A DNA stretch of 64,000 nucleotides from Ceratothoa steindachneri (taxonomy: Eukaryota > Arthropoda > Malacostraca > Isopoda > Cymothoidae), in assembly GCA_963969495.1 (NCBI GenBank), contig OZ018324.1, positions 50,424,361 to 50,488,360 on the forward strand. The letters run 5' to 3'. A program made the position numbers and the translations under genes. The notes under the pieces are model-generated. The model was given only the letters and a program-made list of their open reading frames with translations, was not told where the DNA came from and did not search any database. Every line of letters begins with the position of its first letter. Within the stretch, counting starts at the first letter, position 1. This document shows positions 1-11,535 of this stretch, piece by piece.

Positions 1-1190
1 ACAGATTGAAATCTTTCGGGCGGGACATGTAGTGCTTATATGCACATTGCTTCTCTGTTAAGGCCACCCACTCTCGAACAACCATCAAACAAGCCAGATC
101 CGTGAAAATCGGATGCCAAAAAAGAACTCAAAGGCTTCATCAACCACCTAAACTCCTCGAGTGAAATATGTAAGTTAGTTATTTATTTGAATGCTGCCCA
201 GCGTGGTCGATCCAAGCACCACCAGGATGGATTTTAGAGGGGCAACTGCTTACTAAATGGTATTTTAATGGGGAAGTAATCGTATAGCAATGCCCTCTAG
301 GCATTCCTATAATAAAATCCTCCTGGAAAACTTAAATTTATATATATTATGTATAAAATTCAAATCATTCATTTATTTTACTTAACTATTGACAATTAAA
401 TCATTCATGTAATTTATGTATAATTTAATAATTCCCTTATTTATTTTACTTAACTTTTGTCCATTCAATCATTCAACTATTTTATGCATAACTTTTTGCA
501 ATTCAATCCATTTATTTTATTCAACTTTTAATAATTCAATCATTCCGTGACGAGAAACAGATTTCATTTAACGCACAGATACAAAGAACATTTCTTAGAA
601 TATCACGCACATACAAACGCACGCATTTCACCACTTGTGAAATAACGTGAAAAGACTCTCTCACTTGTATTCTCGTCGGCGTCATGTTAAGGTCAGTTCC
701 CTCTTAACTTATTTTCTAAAATCACCCCATACTAGAGAGAGATCCTAATTCCCATTCACACTTTCATTGCATCCTCAATTCACTAATTAGAGTCGCTACA
801 ACAAAACGATTACATTCGTAACATTAGAATCATTTTTCACATTCAACATCCATTTACAAAATTTATACGTTACACTTCACTTCATCTCGTCACGCGAAGT
901 TATTTTCAACTCAAATTCAACCTTGCCTAATTTAACATAATTCAAATTAATACAATCTGTTTTGTTAATCTCTAATATATATATTATTTTCTTTAAAAAC
1001 TCGTTGCATTTATTTTCCATCTCACGTGATAAGCGTTTCTTTTGGCCTACATTATTCATAATTCAAAAATCCCTTCAAGCAATCAAAATTTATGCGTGAA
1101 GAATATTGTATCATATACGCTATCTGGGTCAACGATATAGTATTCAACATTTGCATAAATCGTTACCATGAAGGTCGTCGATAACCCCTA
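1..1190. other. AT-rich sequence, no gene seen
   Basis: The stretch is strongly AT-rich with short repeated words such as attcaatcattca and ttattttacttaac. The only open frame (877-1059, minus) is short, AT-biased and resembles nothing I know. I see no splice-framed coding segment and no element ends. Confidence 0.6.
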
Positions 1191-1194
1191 TCCA

Positions 1195-1445
1195 AATTAT
1201 GCGTATACTTCAGAAATGGAAAAGCACAGGTCAAGGTAAGAAAACCGAATTCTTATAGGGTAAGATGTGCCAATTCTTTCATATTAAGAAGCCTGATCTT
1301 CAGTTCTTCGATCAGTTACGCTAAGAAGTAGCCACAGGGCTGATTATTGGGTTCTCTAAGATGGGGTGTTTACGGTTAAGGTCCCCAATTAGCATAAATG
1401 GTCTCGGCAACAGTAGTCCGACACAGTGGAACCGTTAATTGAAAT
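1195..1445 (-). pseudogene. LINE endonuclease fragment (Jockey/I type)
   Basis: Read on the minus strand, about 1410 down to 1368 translates as LLLPRPFMLIGDLNRK. This is the APE-endonuclease strand carrying the GDxN catalytic motif of I/Jockey-type LINEs. Further downstream (about 1330-1290) a frame reads EELKIRLLN, matching the part that normally reads LLN shortly after GDFN. Stops and frame changes are frequent, so it is dead. The gag-like ORF1 at 2687-3716 lies upstream on the same strand, so both may come from one insertion, with about 1.2 kb of unrecognised sequence between them. The motif is clear; the assignment to that particular ORF1 is inference. Confidence 0.6.
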
Positions 1446-1449
1446 AGGC

Positions 1450-2490
1450 TAAGATCGAAGGTACATAGACGTGAAGAGTACTCCATAACAAGGAGGAGCT
1501 TAGCTACTACCGACTGAAAGAAGGCAATTTAGAGTCTAAAGAAGAATGGAGACAATACATCGGGTGTATTTTTTTAGCAAATTTAAAGCTCAAAGAACAA
1601 CGAGGGCGCATCACGCGGAAAGTTTCTAAGGCGAGATCTGTAAAGAAAGTGGTGAATATAGACTTTATGAAAAAGTGTTGAGTATTTATAGCTGCAGATC
1701 TTAGTGCAAGCATTGAAGACGTGCGACCAAACTGCAGTTGGTGTCAAGATGGCACAGAAATATCCAGATATCACCTGACATCTCATTTCGTGTGTGCAAA
1801 ATGATAGGTAATGAAAAGTTCGATGGGGGACTTTAGAAGAAGAAAAGTAGGAAGGATGCAGTGATGTTAAAAGCCACCACCCAAACCAGAGCAAAGAGGA
1901 TGGGGGAACCAGCCCCCATCTATTCTCAGCAGCCCCGAGCAGGGGTAAAAAAAGTTTGAACAGAAAATGACGAAAAGGGGTAAAATGGAAAAGTATAGAA
2001 GGAATAAAATCCAGGTAGTCTGTATCCTTTCACGGATTGTTGGAGGACGGCGGAACCTCCCCTCCCTACCTCCAAGGGCTTTTATTCGCGGAAGGTACAG
2101 TTAGCACTGTCGCCTTCGAGGTCTTAGTGGAGAAATTTAGTTCGGCTCACGAGCTTCCTTCTCTTCACGTGTCGATTCCTTTGGTTAGTGGGGCCCTTTG
2201 GGGGCATGCGCTCCGTCGTGTTTGAAAGGGGTCGTCAACTCGCTCAGCTTTAGTCGTGTGAGGGGGAGGGACCTAGGACTTTCTTATTTATATCCTATCT
2301 CAGGGAGCTAGGCTTAGAAATGCCTAAATTGTTGTCCCCCACTTCCAGGGCTCTTTCTCTCCTTCAAGTCTATCGACTCGGTAGATGAGTGTGTTCGCTT
2401 TGTATTTTCCGAAATGGACACGTGAGTGGTAGAGTGTCTCCTGGTGTTGGCCTGAATAGAGATCACACCATTCTTGCTGCCAAATGGACC
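1450..2490. other. Unassigned stretch between LINE pieces
   Basis: Two overlapping minus-strand open frames (1507-1713 and 1583-1894) show no motif I recognise, and 2037-2225 on the plus strand looks like chance. Part of this may be decayed LINE ORF1/ORF2 junction, because recognisable LINE pieces lie on both sides in the same orientation. No ends or target duplications were found. Confidence 0.4.
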
Positions 2491-2498
2491 TTTGTCTT

Positions 2499-2618
2499 CC
2501 TAGGAAAGTATAGTCCAAGAATGGTTTTCGATGGGCCAAGGAGCTCTCGTGCGCCTAAGAAAGTATGGTCCAAGAAATGTTTTCGATGGGCCAAGGAGCT
2601 CTCGTGCGCCTAGAAAGG
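2499..2618. repeat. 55-bp tandem duplication
   Basis: Two adjacent 55-bp units, 2499-2553 and 2554-2608, share cctaggaaagtatagtccaa / cctaagaaagtatggtccaa at their starts and an identical run from ttttcgatgggcc to ctcgtgcg at their ends. A third copy starts at 2609 and stops after about 10 bases. The few differences indicate a fairly recent duplication. Confidence 0.85.
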
Positions 2619-2686
2619 TCAAGAACAAGGGGTGTTTATTTCACGTTAGAGTAGTAAGAAGTATGTTTACGCAGACCGCGACATAA

Positions 2687-3716
2687 CTATCCCCTTAGCC
2701 TGTTTAAACAAAAATTTATCCGAACGTTAGACCTGCATTTTGAACAAGTACGATTCGCAAGGCCTGAGGTATCAGGGTAGGCTCCGCCATAATTCACGCA
2801 CTTGATCTTGCACGAAATAGCTTGATCGTGCACGTCATTAGAACAGTTTAAGTAAATTTGAAGTTGACCCATTTTTGTATGTTGGCAAGTAATATTTTTG
2901 TATCCAAATCGCTGGTAGTGACAACACAGCCGTGGTAACGGCATAAATGTCGTAACGCGATTAGTCATAATAGCTCGAATTAACCGATTCAGGGAACATA
3001 TTTAGATCGGACGTGAAACTTCTCTACTTCCTCGCAACTCGTTCAACCCTGACTGTCCCCTGTCCAGCCAGTTCTCCTGTAATGTTTTAAATGGTATAGT
3101 TAGCAGGTTCCTGGCATACAGTACCCCTTTCAATATGTTTAAGGTAGAGTGTGGGATTGCCCACATAAGTGTGTATCACTGTGTGTACGAAGATTGCTCA
3201 ACTTGGTCCTTTGGGCGGGATTGGCCACATTAACTTGAGAAGTCATAAGAAACAAAGCCTGACACTGAAGCAGCACGTGTCCATCAGAAAGCATTCTTAA
3301 GTCAATTGCACGGATGAGTTGTAAACGCTTGAAGTCGGCGGGTTTAAAGACCCCTACAGCCTATCAATGAGTGGTTCCGAAGTTTTCGAAGATCTGCTCT
3401 TTTTTACATTCTCCTGCTTACTTTTATTTTGAGATGATGAAGGGAAGAGTTTTGCTCTTTTCTCCCCTCCCTTTGAGGCGGTTCCGAAACCGTCGGAACC
3501 GCTTCGGCCTGGTCCTTCGCCAATAATGACGAAGGGTGCTCCCTCCTTCAGTTCTCCGGGGAAGAAATCAATCACCTTTCTTTTGATTTCTTTTTTTGCC
3601 CTATTAAGGGAGTCACTACCCCTCGGAGATCCCTCGCCAGGAGTGAGATGAGGGTCGTGGGCTGGCCTCGCCGTGCTATGATCCCCTCCCGGGGACGGCT
3701 CTTCATTCTCGAACAA
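2687..3716 (-). pseudogene. LINE ORF1 (gag-like) pseudogene
   Basis: The upstream frame (3716-3354) is a 120-residue hydrophilic, Ser/Pro/Lys-rich segment. It aligns by eye with the N-terminus of the ORF1 at 60669-60463 (shared GxxS/G-GEKR/Q followed by a basic tract). About 750 bp downstream, as in that copy, a second frame (2968-2687) carries the gag zinc-knuckle block: CCHYQRFGYKNITCQ, then a CxNDVHDQAISC-like knuckle, then KCVNYGGAYP. In I/Jockey-type LINEs this reads CxxCQRFGH, GHxxxxC and CVNCGGxHP, so several zinc ligands are already lost (C to Y, H to Y). ORF1 proteins of this type bind RNA. Stops between the two blocks make it a pseudogene. Confidence 0.65.
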
Positions 3717-3719
3717 GAT

Positions 3720-4539
3720 TCACTTGGAAGATGAGGGGGTCGACGCTCACCTCGGCAAGGCTCTCAACGATGACATCCACCTCGACGCATCGAGGATCCT
3801 ATATTTGACTTTCCTGGATGGAAAATCAGTGAAACGAAGATGGCGCACTGGTCTGGGAAAGACGGTGGATACGGCCCACTGGCTCACAGGAAAGTGACCA
3901 TCTTTTACTTAAAAAGCTGGAGAAGGCATGAGATGGGTGTGTCGCCGCATACTACTCTCAAAGAATAAAACAAAATGGCTCACACAGAATTTGCTGAGGC
4001 TTAAGTTCTGCATCAGTTTCGGAAGATGTTCGATGAGAAAATCCATGCTGAGTCAGGGAAACTATAGAGCTGTTGGGAATAGTAGCCGTATTATTGGCAG
4101 AGGGAAGTTTGCTATTGTTCGTCTATTTTTTCCATGGATAGTCATGGGCACCCTTATTATAGCGGGGCACAAATGCTAAACGTACACCGCATATGCTTGT
4201 TTTGGTTGCATTGCTGCATTGGGTGCCGGCCCAGCACATACGTAAAAGTTATAGACAATGAAGAGAGAGATGAGGGTGGTGGGAGGAAAGTGTGCAGACT
4301 GTTTAATTTCCCACAAATAAAAACAGGAACCAAGTAAGGGAAGAGTGAATTTTCCAGTCTTCTGACCCCGGTGTTTGAGTGTGAAATGTGCTAGGAAGGG
4401 GCATGAGAGTATGCTGTTGCCAACGATGTTGTATGGAAATTAAACTATGCTATGGAAGGAGGAGGAAAGATTTAGAGTGAAGGAAGTGGCTCCCTTGTCC
4501 CCAAAATCTATCCTCTTTGAAAGTCAGAAATTAATTTCG
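3720..4539 (+). other. Unassigned; holds a kinase-like loop peptide
   Basis: An open frame at 3928-4179 includes RIIGRGKFAIVR (about 4090-4125). This resembles the glycine-rich ATP loop of DAP-kinase-like serine/threonine kinases (GRGKFAxVR). No convincing splice donor follows and no other kinase motif is visible nearby, so it may be chance or a stranded exon. The rest of the stretch shows nothing recognisable. Confidence 0.25.
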
Positions 4540-5015
4540 GAATTTCGCGTTCATCATAATAGAATTTTGCCTTCTTTATAACGGAATATTGCCTCCTTGA
4601 TAACGCAATTTGCCTTTTTGATAAAGGAATTTTGCCCTCTTGATAACGCAGTTTTGCCTTCTGATAAAGGAATTTTGTCTTGATAACGGAATTTTGCCTT
4701 TCGATAGCAAATTTTTGCCTTCTTGATAATACAATGCTGTCTTGTAGATAACGGAATTTTGTCTTCTTGCTAAATCAATATTGCCTTTAAAATTGCGGAA
4801 TTTTTTCTATTTGATTACACGTTTTTCCTTCTTTATAACGGAAAATTGCCTTTTGATAATGCAATTTTGTCTTTTGATAAAGGAATTGTGGCTTTTTTAT
4901 AAAATAACTTTGCCTTTTCGATAGCGGATTTTTGCCGTCTTTATAACGTATTTTTGCCTTTTCTAAAGCGGAATTTTGCCTTTTGAGAACGCAATCTTGC
5001 CTTCCTGATAAGTTC
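4540..5015. repeat. Degenerate ~22-26 bp minisatellite
   Basis: About 19 irregular units built on the phrase ttgataacggaattttgcct repeat head to tail. Spacers vary (cttctttataacg, cctccttgataacg, ttttcgatagcgg), giving unit lengths between about 20 and 27 bp. The array is strand-biased for T in tttgcc and contains no open frame. Substitutions between units are many, so it is old. Confidence 0.85.
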
Positions 5016-6378
5016 TCAGTTAGACCTTTTTGAAATTAAAGAAAAAATATTCTGTTATATAATAACAGAAAATCTGTTACATGCCTGAATTTATCAGTGT
5101 GTCAATATTTTTCATGTCTTCACTTTCCATTTTCGTTGACATTTTACTGATTGTCAGCGCGGAATTCTTGACTTCTTTCTTAACAAGTGATGGAAGCGAT
5201 ACAATGCTTGGATACTCGAAGTCATTCTGCCTTTCTTCTATTTAAATGGAAGCTAAGTTCCCCTCTCGTGAGTTCAGTTCACGCAAATAGATCCCCCATT
5301 TCTGGCGCTTCATCCCTTGGTACCACACTTCCCCTCCTCTATCGATCGGCGAGGCGAGGGCAAGGCTTGATTGCAGCTGAGAAACGAGACGCCAGCAGAC
5401 GGTAATGACGCCATTGGTGAGCCGCTTGGCCGGGCAGATATCGACGCGGATGCTGCCTAGAACGAAAAGCCGGGATGAACCGAGCTCACCGCTCGCTCTT
5501 TTCGGTAGCCTCCGAAGCGGCACCAGCCACATTAAAACGCTACGAGGACAGGAATTAGAGAAAGATTGCGTACACATTAGTCATTTTAGCATTGTCTAGT
5601 ACTATTGATTGGATGCATTCAGGGGCAAGGGTAAGGAGAGAACAGAGAGAGAAAAGGAAAAAACATAAAAAAATAGATCAAGTACAATGATTATAGGGAT
5701 CGAAAGTGGTGATGTAGCAAAATTTATCACCTTTCGGTGTGTGCTAGGATTGGAAGGGCAACCTGAACCCCCTTGTTGGAAAGTGGTGAAACGTGTGTGA
5801 ATGTATTGACAGAGGCTGGAAGCAAGAGCGCAGTCAGGAAGCCGGGAGTCAGGAGGGTGTGGCTGGAGTCTCTGACTCCTAAGGTGGTCCGATCGATAGC
5901 GGGAGAGGGGCATAAGAGGGCGGATCCAGCGGGGAAGAAAAGAGCCATCCCCCCGCGCGGCATCTCAAAGGGAACCAAATCCTAGAAACTAAGGACTGAA
6001 GAATTCAGTAAAGGAAATACCATTTTCAAACTCAACCTGCCATAGAGTGCCCCCTAGGGTGGTCCAAACAACTGAAAATGATATTTCTTTTCTCTACAAA
6101 GGCTAATTTTATTACACTTCACCAAAAAGAATTACACTTAAAATTTCGTCTCTCCATCTCATCATTTAGGAGTCGCTCCACTTTTCACCTCTACTTAGTA
6201 AGGTTGGTCGTTGAGGGTGTCGGACTAAAAGCGGGACGACCTCTAAATATCATTGTACTGTGATGAAATTTCGTACACAAGGAGAGGAATGCAACACGAA
6301 AAAAGGCAGCAGTGTGGAGAAAGGATCAGTGCACTTTGAAATTTTACCTCCGTTTTTTGGACCACCCCAGTGCCCAGT

Positions 6379-6379
<1 letters not shown>
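5016..6379. other. Unassigned, with GC-richer blocks
   Basis: Blocks at 5240-5580 and 5770-5980 are GC-richer than the surroundings and open in several frames on both strands, but no frame gives a recognisable domain. A minus-strand frame of 111 residues (5242-5577) is the longest. I could not identify splice-framed exons with conviction. Confidence 0.35.

Positions 6380-6437
<58 letters not shown>
6380..6437. repeat. (CT)n microsatellite
   Basis: An uninterrupted run of about 29 CT dinucleotides. The Ser-Leu and Arg-Glu repeats that appear in translation are by-products of it. Confidence 0.98.
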
Positions 6438-6440
<3 letters not shown>

Positions 6441-6891
6441 CATCCCATGGCAAGAGCGCAGCTCCGAGTCACAGCTCTGGCCATCATGTTTGCGATAAAG
6501 ATATTTTTATAATGAAATTCAACGAAGGCATCGGCGCTGAGAGTTTGCAAGAAAATATATGTAAAGAAGTTGTTGAATGCAGTGAAAATATGGGTGGCGG
6601 ATATCCATATCCTACAGTCATCAGGACAGGAAAAGCACCGAAATGCTTGCATAAGGGCCGAGAGGGTACGCAATTCTCTATATGTTAGCTGGAGCATGTT
6701 TGCCTATACTAGACCTCACCCACTTTGCGGGATAAAGTTTTTTGAAGTTGACCAGTCATATAGGACAGTCGGATACCGTTTGATCTGTGGAAACGTACAC
6801 TATGTAGTCATAGGAGAGGAGTGGGGGTGAGTGGAAGGAAACACCCAGAAAGAACAAAGAAAAACCCTGAGGAAGAACAGTCATTCTAAGG
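6438..6891. other. Unassigned sequence upstream of a hAT-like end
   Basis: There are open frames on both strands up to about 85 residues without recognised motifs. No repeat is evident apart from the (CT)n run before it. It could be host sequence flanking the transposon end at 6892. Confidence 0.35.
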
Positions 6892-6945
6892 CAGTGATTC
6901 CCAATGTGAGCGCTAGCGCCCCCTTGTGTGTACTATAGGTTTATA
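6892..6945. repeat. hAT-type terminal sequence (left end)
   Basis: It begins cagtgattcccaatg and carries the internal word gctagcgcccccttg. Reading the minus strand at 18644 inward gives cagtgtttcccaacg, with ctagcgccccctttgg shortly after, so the two ends belong to one family. CAGTG-NTTCCCAA termini are usual for hAT elements. The flanks ttctaagg (left) and ccttaaag (right of 18644) are not a matching 8-bp duplication, so these may be ends of different copies or the duplication may have decayed. Confidence 0.6.
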
Positions 6946-7029
6946 TTTAACTTAGGCATATATCTATTTTTATTTCAAAATTTCAAAAATCATTCAAAAT
7001 GTCTGCTTCTACAAAAGCTCCCGATTACC

Positions 7030-7193
7030 AATAATAGCCGTGGGCCAATGCTTCAGTTCGCACGGTTCGAATCCCACCCCTGTACGGAATTTTTGTGAAT
7101 TAGGAAATAATATTTCCGAAGAAAACTTTTCCTGTTTTCTGTTTCTTGCCGTTTGAGGGATTCATTTTCATCATTCTTTCGCGCTCATGAAAG

Positions 7194-7196
<3 letters not shown>
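7030..7196 (+). repeat. SINE-like repeat with a tRNA B-box
   Basis: GGTTCGAATCC at 7064-7074 matches a polymerase III B-box. The body after it (7078-7196) is shared with 13283-13404: gtacggaatttttg / gcacggattttttc, then ttccgaa, ttctttcttg and gattcattt...catcattct. Both copies run directly into a (TA)n array. An A-box is only weakly visible, so a tRNA-derived SINE is the best guess but not proven. Confidence 0.45.

Positions 7197-7243
<47 letters not shown>
7197..7243. repeat. (TA)n microsatellite
   Basis: About 23 uninterrupted TA units. It lies between the SINE-like repeat and the 3' end of the minus-strand Penelope-like fragment. Confidence 0.98.
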
Positions 7244-7246
<3 letters not shown>

Positions 7247-8352
7247 TGCAATGTCCTGCTGTAAAAATGAAAAGGTGCTTCTAAGTACTTTCGAACTTTA
7301 TTTAGTTCATTCTCAAGGATACCTACAAGATAAAATAATATAATAAGGGTATATATAAGCTAGTAAAGGATAAAGGACCGCCTCTAAGACAAGAAATCAC
7401 CAATGAGGAAGTAGGAGAGGGATGGGTAAATTCAGATTAAGATTTAGTTACATATAACAGGTAGCAAGGTCAAACCGAGAGGCAGAAAGAGTCAATAACA
7501 TAACTAAAAGGGTTAAAATGATTAACCGATAAAGCGATAGTCTAAAGAGGGAGATTAGGAGAGACACGAGAAGTAAATTGAAACGAAGGGGAGAGGGACA
7601 AGGAGAGAGGAAGAGAAACAAAATAATGTTAATACAAAACAATGCAATAATTAAATTGACAAATCGGGTTCCCATAAAAATGAAAATTGCAGAAAAAAAA
7701 TAGGAACATAAGTCCAAGCTAATTTCTTTAAAAATGAGTTTTTTCATAACACCATCAATTTTAAAAAGGCCAGGGGAAATGTTAAAGTTATTAAATTGGC
7801 TTATACATAAACATTCAACAAGGTTTCTTTTAATTGAGTCATTTGAGCGAAAAATAAATTATGCTGAATTCCAATTAATTAAGTGGTTATTTTGGGACAT
7901 ATGCATAAAAAAACGTACAATTATTTACAGCTCTCCTAACATTGTATTTATGCTGATTAATATGAGCAGATAATTGCTTTCCTGTCTGTCCAAATATTTA
8001 CTTGGACAAGCAGAACATTCGACCGAATAGACTCACCCAATATTATTAAAATTATTGTGAACTAAATTCTTTTTTTTTATAGTTGACTCGTATTTGAAAG
8101 CAACTGAAATGTTAAAGTTTTTTAAAAGACGGGGAAGGTCAATGAAACAAACAGAGAAGGGTAAAACCCAAATGTTTTTAACATTAAAAGGGATAGCAGG
8201 AGCTGTATTATAGAACTTCTTTTTTGCAGAGGAAAGACAGTTTAGAAGAAAAGGATAAGAGTAACATAGTTTATGGCCACTTTCAAAGATATTGGAGAAT
8301 TCAGAATCCATATATTCAGGACTAACAACTCGTAAAGCCCGTAAAAACATAG
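7244..8352 (-). pseudogene. Penelope-like element fragment A (RT C-terminus + GIY-YIG)
   Basis: The frame 8350-8033 begins MFLRALRVVSPEYMDSEF and continues to VLPFSVCF and KYESTIKKK. This is the thumb/linker segment between reverse transcriptase and endonuclease in Penelope-like elements. The next frame (about 8035-7740) reads VYSVECSACPSKYL, then HMSQNNHLINW, NLVECLCIS and FNISPGLF, a decayed GIY-YIG domain: GVY, the Cys pair, the H-x-IxW strand, the catalytic Glu context and the terminal Asn. YIG has become YLD and there are stops, so it is inactive. The RT core is missing; the fragment begins exactly at the inverted repeat 8321-8413. The 3' tail reaches the (TA)n array at 7243. Confidence 0.8.
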
Positions 8353-8413
8353 AGGCAAAAACGAAACGTTTGACTTTGGGACTATGTTTTTACGGGCTTT
8401 ACGAGTTGTTAGT
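8321..8413. repeat. Perfect 32-bp inverted repeat
   Basis: Arm 1 (8321-8352) and arm 2 (8382-8413) are exact reverse complements over 32 bp with a 29-bp loop. Arm 1 is the coding start of Penelope fragment A (the LRALRVVS codons). Arm 2 is therefore an inverted copy of the same coding segment, marking a fold-back rearrangement at the element's breakpoint. Confidence 0.95.
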
Positions 8414-8474
8414 TCATTTTCCTCTGGGATTTTTTCGCATTTATTGCTCTACTCACGCGCTACTTTGTGAGTTT

Positions 8475-8583
<109 letters not shown>

Positions 8584-10511
8584 GAAGAGTAAAGCCAACA
8601 CGACAAATTAGAACATTTAATAGAAATATCTGAACGTTTCGTACATCGACTGTGTACATCATCAGCAGAGTATTCTATCAATTTTACAAAAATTAGAATA
8701 AATATTAAAACCAGACTTAAAATATAACATAGTTAATTGGACAAAAAGAAGAGAAAAAAATACAAAAACAAAGGCAAACACACCCAAAACAATTAAATAA
8801 GTAAATTAATAAGAATTGGAAAATTGGCTTACCAGGCAGAGGTCCCTGTATAGGATGGTATTCCTGAGCAGACTGTGGTGAATGTGGGAAAAATTAAACT
8901 TAAATTACTATTGGTGGCATCTTAGTTGGTTGAGTAGGAAGGGAATAGTTGGTTGGATTTCAAAAAAATAATTAGGGAGTTGAAAACTGTTGGTAGTTGA
9001 TTTCAGGGGTGAGCTTAGAAATGTATAAAGACTCCAAAATATCCAGATCATGACTATTAGGACACGAATCCAAAATAGAGAATTCAATTTCTGAAATTTG
9101 TGTGTTGAAAGACATGGAATGGTTTCGAATAGAAGAAAATTCAGGCATAATTAATGATCTGTTAGTATAGTGGGAGAAACTTCGATACTTACTAATCCTC
9201 AATTGGAGTTGGAGAGTGGTTTTACCCACACACAAAAATTGATAAACCAATGAAGACCGAATCATTTTTGAGTTTTTCTTTATAATTGAGAAAAGTTTTA
9301 ATAGTTAGACCGTTGATGAGAATGAAATGAAACTGACATTGAGGGTATCTCTTAACTAACACCGACTGTAATTCATTATCAATTTGGATGTAATTAGCCC
9401 AATGTAAGGTATTTTTAAATAAATAGTCATTTTCTCAGGTTTAATGTTGCCATTTGAGCTATTATATAATTTATCTAAAAAACGTTTGGTAAGTTTGTCA
9501 AGAACTTGGGAAGGAAACAATTAAATTGACAAAACATTCTAAGGTACGAGTAAATGAGTTCTTGGTGGAACAAAGCCCAGTTAGAACATATTTTGTAGAC
9601 ACGAAAAAGTCTACAAGAAATGAAAGAATACCTAAGGTTAAGGAAAGTAAAACTAAAGAAATTAGTGCCAAGTAGTGTTGGGGTGGGTTTGCGGTATACA
9701 GACGTGGATAAATGATTATAATTAATGCGGGTAATGTGTATGTCAAAAAATGAAAATTCTTAATTGGACTCATGTTCAACAATGAAATTTATGTTCGAAT
9801 GTTAACTGTTTAAATAATTATCAAACTGAACGACATGCTCCTCTACTCTGAAGAGGACAAAGCAATCATCGACATACCGTTTATAAATAACGGGCTTAAA
9901 TCATTCAGGGCAGATTTCCACCCAGCGTTTTTCATGATAACATAAAAAAGAGTTGGCAAAAGTAGGGCCTAGAGGGGACTTCATAGCCATTATGTCTGTT
10001 TGTTTATACAAGGTGTTATTAAAAAGGAAAATGGTATCTTCTACTGCAAGTTTAAGTAAATCTAGGAATTGCTTTCTGTCTAACCCTTCAAAGTTGTTCT
10101 GATTAGAAAATAACTGGTACATCGGTAAATAATGATTCAACATCAAAGCTTGTGATATAATACTGAGATAAGTGAGAAGAGCCATCATTAATAAGTTAGC
10201 AAATTCAAAAGAATCACGTAAAGTATAATTATTCATCGTAAAAGATTCAAGAAAGAGGGACAAGGAAATTACACAAGTTATATGTATAAGCGAATAACTG
10301 ATATGAGGGGTCTAATTGGTAATCCAGGCTTGTGTGTTTTAAGGAGACCATAGAAGATACCTGGGGCTGAACCAGCGGCATGAAAATTATTATATGCGGA
10401 CTCTAATAAGTGAAGATGTGAATACTCTGTTGATAATTTACACAGTCGATGTACGAAACGTTCAGATATCTCTATTAAATGTTCCATTTGGTCGTGTTGT
10501 CTTTATTCTTC
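8584..10511 (-). mobile_element. Penelope-like element B (RT + decayed GIY-YIG)
   Basis: Successive minus-strand frames give reverse transcriptase fingers (10487-10278: GSAPGIFYGLLKTHKPGLP, then IRPLISV) and the palm lead-in (10263-9901: FNNTLYKQTDIMAMKSPLG, then PTFANSF). The catalytic box YKRYVDDCFVLF follows at about 9885-9850. An endonuclease remnant at 9265-8972 has SFSHYTNRSL, NSHDLDILESLYISK and LTPEINYQQFSTP, the form of GIY-YIG domain typical of Penelope; its YIG is replaced by CVG. The aspartate pair of the polymerase is kept but frameshifts separate the parts. The N-terminal RT region is absent, cut off near 10511. A 92-bp inverted repeat (8584-8675 and 10420-10511) brackets the element, and (TA)n arrays lie on both sides. 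Confidence 0.88.
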
Positions 10512-10557
10512 ATATTGCGCTTGCGCTTCTCGAGGAACCGGCCCATTAGCTCGATTT

Positions 10558-10658
<101 letters not shown>

Positions 10659-10724
10659 GATAATGGTAAACCACAATATTTGAATCAAGATTTTATTTAT
10701 AACTATCGGACTAGTTTCGGCAAG

Positions 10725-11535
10725 ATATCTGTTATTTCTTCCCTCTTTCTCCGAGCCTATAGAACGTGCGACCCAATCTTCCTTCAAAATTTCAAGATGA
10801 AATTAACTACCTTATCTCCAATTTCATTGAACTAAAATTTACAATTCACCTCATAAATATATGCCTTTCCAAAGCACGAAAAACCTTCTATGCCACATCC
10901 ATACCACGAAGGGACGATTTTAAAAAAATGTATTAGTTTCACATACGCTCCAGCCTTAGCTCCTCTAAAATCATATGCGAACGGAAATATCATAAATATC
11001 ACATTTAAATATTCTAATACCATTCGAAAATCCTTGACTAGACTGCGCCCAATTAATCTCGATGCTGGCGTTTACAGTATAGCATGCTATAATTGCAAAT
11101 TAACATACATCGGAGAGTCAGGCCACTTTAATAAGAGGATGAAAGAACATTTAGCTGATATCAGAAGGTGTATAAACTCTTCAAGTCTCTTTACGCATAT
11201 GCAAAAGCACGACCATAGAATTGATTTTAACAATGCAAAAATCATTTATAAATCAAACAATTATATTGAGAGGAGAATTGCGGAATCCATCATCATCAAC
11301 AAAGTTGATAATTTAAATTTATCTGAAGGGCAATACAAATTTAACAAATATATAATGAATAGAGTTGCCAATTGTACTTATAAGTCCCCGGACGCAATGC
11401 GTCTCGAGGATTAGCAACTTTCCAGATTGTTTCCGGTTCCATTTAATTTTCTTTAGCTTGTCATTCACGCAAGATTCACTCGAGTTTTTTTTTTCAGATT
11501 GCTTCCTGCTGTTTCATTTTGTTTAGGATGTGTCT

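Noticed and set aside
6243..6512. Arg-Glu and Ser-Leu repeat frames
   Set aside because: They are translations of the (CT)n run at 6380-6437.
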